39,059 bases of DNA from Akkermansiaceae bacterium (lineage in GTDB: Bacteria > Verrucomicrobiota > Verrucomicrobiia > Verrucomicrobiales > Akkermansiaceae), in NCBI GenBank assembly GCA_025354565.1, contig JANXMQ010000219.1:1-39059 (forward strand), written 5' to 3'. Both the position numbers and the translations under genes were made by a program. Positions 34,378 through 39,059 of the stretch are shown here, piece by piece (position 1 is the stretch's first letter; every line of letters begins with the position of its first letter). The notes beneath the pieces were generated by a model. It was not told where the DNA came from, made no database searches, and worked only from the letters and a program-made list of their open reading frames with translations.

Positions 34378-34632
34378 TCAAACCTTGGCAGCGGCGGTGC
34401 GGGCCTTGCGGATGATGCTGTTCACGGTTTCAGAAGGCTTTGCGCCCACACCGAGCCATTTGTCGGCGATGGCAAGGTCGATGGTGTAGTTGGTTCCTTC
34501 AAGCAGCGGATCATAGGTGCCGAGTTGCTCGATGAAACGTCCGTCGCGGCGCTTGCGGCTGTCAACGGCAACGATTTTATAGTAAGGGCGGTCTTTGGTG
34601 CCCTTGCGGTTGAGACGGATGGATACGGACAT
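34378..34632 (-). CDS. rpsP: 30S ribosomal protein S16
   Basis: Small-subunit assembly protein. The 84-aa protein is full length, with the conserved start [34 protein letters not shown] (residues 2-35) and LGTYDPL. ATG 34632 is fixed by this conserved N-terminus; the frame upstream to 34797 is not coding. In many bacteria rpsP is followed by rimM, trmD and rplS. Here a terminator and an unrelated gene follow instead. A 161-base leader separates it from the DR2241-type gene. Confidence 0.97.
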   Translation of the reverse strand: MSVSIRLNRKGTKDRPYYKIVAVDSRKRRDGRFIEQLGTYDPLLEGTNYTIDLAIADKWLGVGAKPSETVNSIIRKARTAAAKV

Positions 34633-34793
34633 GAGGTTGAAGCGTCTTTTGCGTTGCCCAGAATCGGGCGGGCGCGGAAATTGCAAAATCCGGCGCGGGA
34701 TGCCAAGCAGAATCTTGCTTAATTTTACGGAATGTTTCTGTTGGTAGAAAGTGTGGATGGGTGGTTCAAGGTAATCCGCAGAACCTTCTCGGA

Positions 34794-35468
34794 TCATGGG
34801 GATTTGGCGGTGGCTTCAAATTCGGCTTTCGCGGCTTTCCGGCACTCAGCGACGAAGTGGTTGCAGGCCTCGCGGCAGAGTAGGGGAATGGCTTCGGACT
34901 CAGGCACCATGCCGGGGATGCCGTTGAAGCGGCTGGCCTCGCTGTCGTCGAGCGGGGTCACGGGGTTGAGCTGCCAGAGGATTTTCTTCGCACATTGGTG
35001 GGCCGGACCGCAGACGGCTTGGACGAGCTTTTGCGCCCCGGCATCGCTGATCGTGCGGGCGAAGCGATACATGCCGGTCTGGCGGGCGAGCTTGTCACGC
35101 AGGTTTTCGATTTCCAAATCGCCGTTTTGCCAAGCAATAAACAGGCCAACGCAGGCGGGGTAAAATTGGTCGAGCGCGCGCCGGAGCGCCTCCTCATTCT
35201 CGAGCGTCATAACCCAGCCGCGTTTCAAATTCACCTGGCCCTTGGTAAAGCGATAGCTGCCGTCCTCCGCGTAAGTGGAAATTTCCCGGGCGTCCGTCGG
35301 GCCGGCATGGTGCACCAATCCACCGAACGTAGGTTGGGCAGCCCGACTCGTATCGAGGTGGTGACTGAGCACGAAGTGATTATTTGAAGCATCTGTTTGA
35401 ATCTCCAGTTCGCCGATGCGATGGACGCCAGACTCGAGGAGCTTTCGCAGTTTTTTAGCGAGTGACAT
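34794..35468 (-). CDS. DR2241-type 4Fe-4S protein, CbiX partner
   Basis: A 224-aa protein without signal peptide. It resembles the additional C-terminal domains of Deinococcus DR2241: a stabilising domain, then a [4Fe-4S] domain. Six cysteines are present: Cys106, then Cys153 and Cys159 in [14 protein letters not shown], and Cys198, Cys202 and Cys209 in [14 protein letters not shown]. The 153/159/198/202 set is the likely cluster ligand set. The segment [23 protein letters not shown] before the last Cys group is also characteristic. In Deinococcus these domains are fused behind a CbiX chelatase; here the chelatase is the separate gene 42 bases upstream. A role in loading metal into, or handling, a tetrapyrrole is inferred. 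Confidence 0.72.
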   Translation of the reverse strand: MSLAKKLRKLLESGVHRIGELEIQTDASNNHFVLSHHLDTSRAAQPTFGGLVHHAGPTDAREISTYAEDGSYRFTKGQVNLKRGWVMTLENEEALRRALDQFYPACVGLFIAWQNGDLEIENLRDKLARQTGMYRFARTISDAGAQKLVQAVCGPAHQCAKKILWQLNPVTPLDDSEASRFNGIPGMVPESEAIPLLCREACNHFVAECRKAAKAEFEATAKSP

Positions 35469-35510
35469 GTGTTGATGTGAATTATTTAAAATTAAATATA
35501 AAACACTGAA

Positions 35511-36329
35511 TCACAGTTTTTTGTGAACATGATCGAAGTCATAAACTTGATCGAGAATGACATCGGCCAACAGTCGTTCGGTGCCGATGGCCGAACTGTA
35601 GTAAAGTGTCTTGCCACGAACGTGATGGGGGTTGTGGCGGAAAACTCCGCGCTGGCTGGCGGCGGCCCCGACTTCGTTTTCAATGCCGATGAGCACCGGA
35701 ATATCCTGGTAGGAATGCAGGCCGTCCGAGATGAAGAACGGCACGATGACTACGTTTGGAGTCTGCGACAATTTGTCCCAATCTGCGATGAAGGGCTGCT
35801 CTTCCATGTAAGCGTCGATCACGGCGGCATAGCCCGCACCGGAGGCGATGATGTGCTCGACCTGATCGCGGATCGCCTTGGTCGAGTTCTGGTTCAGCCC
35901 GGTGCCGTGGCCGGTGATGATCAGGGTGGTTAGGGCGGGGTCGATGTCGGGCGCGATTTCCTTGGCCCGGCGGAGTATGAGCCCGGTCATCGACGAATGG
36001 ACGCCGACGGGCAGGCAGTAATGGAAGGTTTTTCCTCGGAGCTGGGTGGTCGGTCCACTGAGTTCGAACTCGCGTGGGATGACTTCTTGAGTGAAATAGC
36101 CCTCGCTGATGAAATCCGGGACGACGTAAACTTCCTCCGCGTCGATCATGTAGGCAGCCTCCCGCATCGAAGGTTCCTCCTTCCAGAAACAACAGTGGAC
36201 CTCGGCAAACAGCCCTCGCGAGCGAATTTCATCGGCGTGTTCGAAATAGGGCGTCGAGGAGTCGGGATTTTCAGTGGAACCATGGCCGACAATGAGCAGG
36301 GCGGTGTTGGGCTTCGGCGCGAGCGACAT
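35511..36329 (-). CDS. cbiX: CbiX-type sirohydrochlorin chelatase, two-domain
   Basis: Inserts Co2+ or Fe2+ into sirohydrochlorin (cobalamin or siroheme route). The 272-aa protein is the long form with two CbiX halves. His16 in LLIVGHGST and the segment VVPDFISEGYFTQEVIPREF (69-88) of the first half parallel His141 in ITGHGTG and IVPFFISDGLHSYQDIPVLIG (195-215) of the second, an internal duplication visible by eye. Which metal is inserted cannot be told. The DR2241-type Fe-S gene 42 bases downstream suggests siroheme or another Fe-S-dependent step. No cobalamin genes are nearby. Confidence 0.85.
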   Translation of the reverse strand: MSLAPKPNTALLIVGHGSTENPDSSTPYFEHADEIRSRGLFAEVHCCFWKEEPSMREAAYMIDAEEVYVVPDFISEGYFTQEVIPREFELSGPTTQLRGKTFHYCLPVGVHSSMTGLILRRAKEIAPDIDPALTTLIITGHGTGLNQNSTKAIRDQVEHIIASGAGYAAVIDAYMEEQPFIADWDKLSQTPNVVIVPFFISDGLHSYQDIPVLIGIENEVGAAASQRGVFRHNPHHVRGKTLYYSSAIGTERLLADVILDQVYDFDHVHKKL

Positions 36330-36374
36330 GGCGAGAAAGTGGCGGGCAACGGCGGGAATGCAAGGCGGGGAAAT

Positions 36375-36409
36375 TTTTCAGTTTTCAGTTTTCAGTTTAA
36401 AGTTTTCAG
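36375..36409. repeat. TTTTCAG heptamer array
   Basis: Five 7-base units in exact register: TTTTCAG, TTTTCAG, TTTTCAG, TTTAAAG, TTTTCAG. It lies between the divergent cbiX and lipoate ligase-like genes and ends 17 bases before the ATG at 36427, so it lies inside the promoter or leader of that gene. Confidence 0.75.
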
Positions 36410-36426
36410 CGAAAGACTGGCAGCAG

Positions 36427-37104
36427 ATGGCGGTGTTTGAGAAATTATTGCTATGGATCGATCCTGTAAAGCGGTCTGGGCCGGAGGCGATGGCGGTGGA
36501 CGAATGGTTGCTGGCAACCTCAGTGAGGCCGGTTTTGCGGGTGTATGGCTGGGCCGGCGAGTGGGCGAGTGTCGGTTATTTCGGGAAAATGGGCGAGGCG
36601 CGGAAACTATTTCCCGGGGTCAGCCTGGTTCGGCGCTGGACCGGCGGCGGAATAGTCGATCATCGGGCGGATTGGACTTACACGGTAGTGGCACCGCGGG
36701 GCGAGTCGTTAGCAAACTGGCGCGGTGCCGCAAGCTATCGCGAAATCCATACGGCGCTCTCGGAATCGCTGGCGGTGGAGGGGATTTCTGCTAGGCTGAG
36801 TGAGGGCGACAATGAGACCGGGGCAGAGCTGTGTTTTGAAAATCCCGTGAGTCATGATTTGCTTGGCTCGAACAGCCGGAAGCTTGCGGGGGCCGGACAA
36901 CGGCGGGGTCGGGATGGCTTATTGCATCAGGGTTCCGTCGCGTTGGCATGGGCGGATGAGGCAGCCAGCAGAAAACGGGCGGAACATCTCGCGTCCCAGA
37001 TGTCAGGCGCGTGGGAGCACGTTTCCCCCCTGCCCTCGCCGCAGGAAATCACCCGGAGAATCGCCGCCCGCTATGGCAACGAGGCGTGGACAAACCGGCG
37101 CTAA
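36427..37104 (+). CDS. lipoate-protein ligase-like / BPL-LplA-LipB family protein
   Basis: A 225-aa acyltransferase of the biotin/lipoate ligase family, expected to attach lipoate or octanoate to carrier domains. It shows EAMAVDEWLLA near 20-30, the substrate-binding RRWTGGGIVDHRADWTY at 69-85 and the catalytic lysine Lys152 in SNSRKLAGAGQRRGRDGLLHQGS. ELCFENPVSHDL (134-145) is the usual central motif. The length fits the LplA catalytic domain alone, without the C-terminal accessory domain, or a LipM-type octanoyltransferase. The frame is open back to 36274, but ATG 36427 gives a normal N-terminus after the heptamer array. Confidence 0.85.
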   Translation: MAVFEKLLLWIDPVKRSGPEAMAVDEWLLATSVRPVLRVYGWAGEWASVGYFGKMGEARKLFPGVSLVRRWTGGGIVDHRADWTYTVVAPRGESLANWRGAASYREIHTALSESLAVEGISARLSEGDNETGAELCFENPVSHDLLGSNSRKLAGAGQRRGRDGLLHQGSVALAWADEAASRKRAEHLASQMSGAWEHVSPLPSPQEITRRIAARYGNEAWTNRR

Positions 37105-37119
37105 CGGCATTTCCGCCCA

Positions 37120-38304
37120 TCACGCCCGCCGCAGCGTTAGATGGACGATTTCCGCCGGGGCATTCACCCGCAGGGGAAACCAGTTTCCGATGCCATTGCT
37201 CACCACCAGTGAGTGGCCCAGCTTCTGATAGAGACCGGTCCAATACCGGAACAACACCGGCCCCGCACCCAGCCCCTCGGTGAGCATCAACTGCCCGCCG
37301 TGCGTGTGGCCAGACAAGGTGAGTGGAAATCCACGCTCCACCGCCCGGTCGAAGGCGTGCGGGTGATGCGCCATCAGGATTGGAAACGCCCCCGGTTCCC
37401 GCAGCGCCGCAACCTTGTCCACCGCTTGTTCGATTTCATCCCGCTCGTAAGCCCAGACCGTCCCTAGAATCTGCACCGGCACGCCGCGCACTTGCACCGT
37501 CACCGCCTCATTCCGCAGCAGCGCCAGCCCACTTGCCCGCACTTCTTTTTCAAAGCCCTCGGCATTATCGAAACGATCATGATTCCCCTCGATCACGAAC
37601 AGCCCCGCCCCGGGCCGGATCTTTTTCAACATCGCCACCCCAGCCGGTAAATCGCGCAGTTTATTATCGATCAGATCCCCCGTGAAAAGCACCAGATCCG
37701 CCGCCAGTTCATTCGTCGCCGCCACGATCTCATCCAGCCCTTGCGCATTCGTGAATTTCCCGATGTGCGTATCCGTCACGTGCGCGATCCGCATCCCATC
37801 CAGCGCCTGCGGCAAATCCGCAATCGCCACCGTGATCTCCCTCACCCGGAACCGCGACAGCCGTGGCACACTATAAACCACCGTGCCAAACGTGCCAACC
37901 ACCGGCAGGCTCACCGCTGCCGCGCCTAGAAATTTCCGCCTCGTCCATTTCCCCCCACTCGTCTCCACCACCGGTCGCTTCAGCGGCACTCGCCACCGTC
38001 GCAAGCGTCTCCCCAGCGTCCAGAACGACCAGCCCAGCATCGTCGGCAGTCCCAGCAGCGGCAGGAAAAGAACCCCCCACAGCAGCGTGAGCGAGTATAA
38101 ATCCACCGGCACATCCGCCGCCCACCAACCCTTCCGTTCGCCGATCATCCAGCCGTATCCTGCCATAAAAAGCACCATCGCCCCCACCTGTGCCCAGCGC
38201 CAGCCGCGCCCCACCCCCATCCGCCGCATCCGCTGGTCCGCCCACACCCACCACACCAGCGTCATCACAGGAATCACGGGAAGCATGAGGGCGAAAAATG
38301 ACAT
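37120..38304 (-). CDS. membrane-bound metallophosphoesterase, YkuE-like
   Basis: A 394-aa protein with three N-terminal membrane helices (about 3-22, 38-55 and 68-95), then a Tat-like TRRKFLGAAAVSLPVVG (121-137) as a fourth hydrophobic segment, and a calcineurin-fold phosphoesterase domain (about 160-394). Metal ligands are visible: HVTDTHIG with Asp178 and His180, FTGDLID with Asp210, GNHD at 240-243, MAHHPH and the final SGHTHGGQL. The domain thus probably lies outside the cytoplasm. Relatives act on phosphoesters including lipid A-type and nucleotide substrates; the substrate here is unknown. It converges with the lipoate ligase-like gene with only 15 bases between. Confidence 0.85.
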   Translation of the reverse strand: MSFFALMLPVIPVMTLVWWVWADQRMRRMGVGRGWRWAQVGAMVLFMAGYGWMIGERKGWWAADVPVDLYSLTLLWGVLFLPLLGLPTMLGWSFWTLGRRLRRWRVPLKRPVVETSGGKWTRRKFLGAAAVSLPVVGTFGTVVYSVPRLSRFRVREITVAIADLPQALDGMRIAHVTDTHIGKFTNAQGLDEIVAATNELAADLVLFTGDLIDNKLRDLPAGVAMLKKIRPGAGLFVIEGNHDRFDNAEGFEKEVRASGLALLRNEAVTVQVRGVPVQILGTVWAYERDEIEQAVDKVAALREPGAFPILMAHHPHAFDRAVERGFPLTLSGHTHGGQLMLTEGLGAGPVLFRYWTGLYQKLGHSLVVSNGIGNWFPLRVNAPAEIVHLTLRRA

Positions 38305-38829
38305 GGTCGGCGGTTGGTGCGCATCTTACGTCCAAATCCACATTTGTCCATCCGGGCCTGTGAATCCTCACTTTCGGGGTGCTTCGAAATCAAGCCAGCA
38401 TGGTAAAAGGCCCATGATTAAAGGCCTGTCTCTCTGTCGTCGTCTCTTTGTCCTCAGACCCGTAATAGCCGCTAGATCATATCCCCCCCAAACGCCACCC
38501 CCGATTTCCCCGGATAGACCCACGATCCTTGGAAATCTTCCCCTAAAATCAACGGCTTATGACATCATCCCCGCCACAGTTCCACCCCTGATATCACCAT
38601 CGCTCAAGCGTGAGCCGGTTCCGCCCAATCGTAATCATATCAGCCAGCGCAGGTCGCGTCTAAAGCCCCGACCAAATCCACTTGATATACGCACGTTCCC
38701 TCAGATCATCTTTGTCAGATCAAGGATTCGCGGTGCAGCCTGCTCCGAAGAATTACTTTGGATATCACTCCGCGACATCCTACTAATTCCTCTGTTCGCC
38801 AAAAACACAAAACAAAACACACCAAAACT
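38305..38829. other. gene-poor stretch
   Basis: About 525 bases with lower GC than the genes to the left and no reading frame that looks coding. The long plus-strand frame crossing it continues out of the antisense of the phosphoesterase gene and has a Pro/Arg/Ser-rich, low-quality peptide. An A/C-rich tract (AAAAACACAAAACAAAACAC) lies at about 38800-38819. I see no RNA gene, array or clear promoter. Confidence 0.5.
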
Positions 38830-38940
38830 ATGGGACCAATCGGAATGCCAGAATTCATCGTGCTGATCATAATCATCGCTATAGTTGCCGTTGCTAGCTC
38901 TGCGAAGAGTTCACAACCACTAGCAGCCTGTCGGACTTAG
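38830..38940 (+). pseudogene. truncated TatA-like small membrane protein
   Basis: A 36-aa frame starting MGPIGMPEFIVLIIIIAIV. This is very close in design to the start of TatA/TatE translocase subunits (MGxIGxPE plus a hydrophobic helix). The FGPKKLPELG hinge that should follow is missing; the peptide turns to ASSAKSSQPLAACRT and stops. The last codons are formed by the CAGCCTGTCGGACTTAG motif at 38924, which may be foreign DNA. No Shine-Dalgarno sequence is seen. It may instead be an intact tiny membrane protein. Confidence 0.4.
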
Positions 38941-39059
38941 CGAGTTAACGCGCTGAGAATCGGCTGTACGAATTTTGATCAACCTGAGTTGGCGTTGAAT
39001 TGAGAATAGCCCCCCTTAAAACCCACCTTATTGAGACTGGTCGAGTTTTTAGCTCTAAG
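38924..39059. mobile_element. possible end of an insertion element running past the window edge
   Basis: CAGCCTGTCGGACTTAG at 38924-38940 follows a CTAG site and is the kind of sequence I associate with insertion-element ends in related genomes. This is recollection, not a search. The composition to the right is different (AT-richer, no coding frame in 120 bases), as in the leader of a transposase gene. The matching second end is outside the window. Confidence 0.25.

Noticed and set aside
37883..38866. 327-aa plus-strand ORF at the right end
   Set aside because: Its first half is antisense to the phosphoesterase gene and the rest is a Pro/Arg-rich peptide without domains; no start signal.

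Overview
The window looks like chromosomal DNA of a Verrucomicrobiota bacterium, most like the Luteolibacter/Haloferula side of Verrucomicrobiales. This is an inference, not a search result. It rests on the high GC content, a prepilin-like protein with a FTLVELLVVI start, a glycine-rich RRM protein, a secreted DP-motif helical-repeat protein, weak Shine-Dalgarno sequences, and palindromic and heptameric intergenic repeats. No single locus is strictly diagnostic. Most of the window is housekeeping DNA on both strands in short runs rather than long operons.

Region by region. 1-3.8 kb: mutY, a trypsin-fold lipoprotein, a small lipoprotein, a prepilin-like protein behind a structured leader and followed by a strong terminator, and a DUF2452 protein. 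3.75-3.88 kb: a 135-bp nested inverted-repeat element before alr. 3.9-9.6 kb: alr, a convergent RRM RNA-binding protein with its own terminator, two small membrane proteins, an RlmI-like methyltransferase with an unusual overlapping ORF upstream, and an orphan cytoplasmic NrtA/NasS-like protein. 9.7-16.5 kb: panC, an exported FKBP isomerase, sixA, fabG, a hemolysin III-type membrane protein, mutM, prmA, tRNA-Gly(GCC) and a stand-alone trpC. 16.6-21.6 kb: an anchored subtilase and a secreted GH2 glycosidase coupled to a small secreted protein. 21.7-26.1 kb: a TPR-like protein, yicC, mnmA and an NRAMP-fold transporter with altered metal-site motifs. 26.3-31.3 kb: the accessory part, a SWIM-SNF2 helicase followed by a 501-aa phosphoribosyltransferase-domain protein that resembles the tail of a phage/conjugative polyvalent protein, with a likely frameshift at its front. 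31.3-39 kb: a 420-bp gene-free stretch with large palindromes, the DP-repeat protein, a MidA-type methyltransferase, rpsP, a CbiX-type chelatase next to a DR2241-type Fe-S protein, a lipoate ligase-like protein, a membrane metallophosphoesterase, and a gene-poor end with a truncated TatA-like reading frame beside what may be the edge of an insertion element.

Links between genes: mutY and mutM are both parts of the 8-oxoguanine repair system, but lie 13 kb apart. cbiX and the DR2241-type gene form a two-gene unit that fits siroheme or another metal tetrapyrrole. The NasS-like protein fits nitrate sensing, but its usual partner NasT is not here. The most unusual content is (1) the helicase/phosphoribosyltransferase locus, (2) heptameric repeat arrays, one of them forming a near-perfect inverted pair in front of mnmA, (3) a family of intergenic palindromes, several with an AGA centre, and (4) the structured leader of the prepilin gene.
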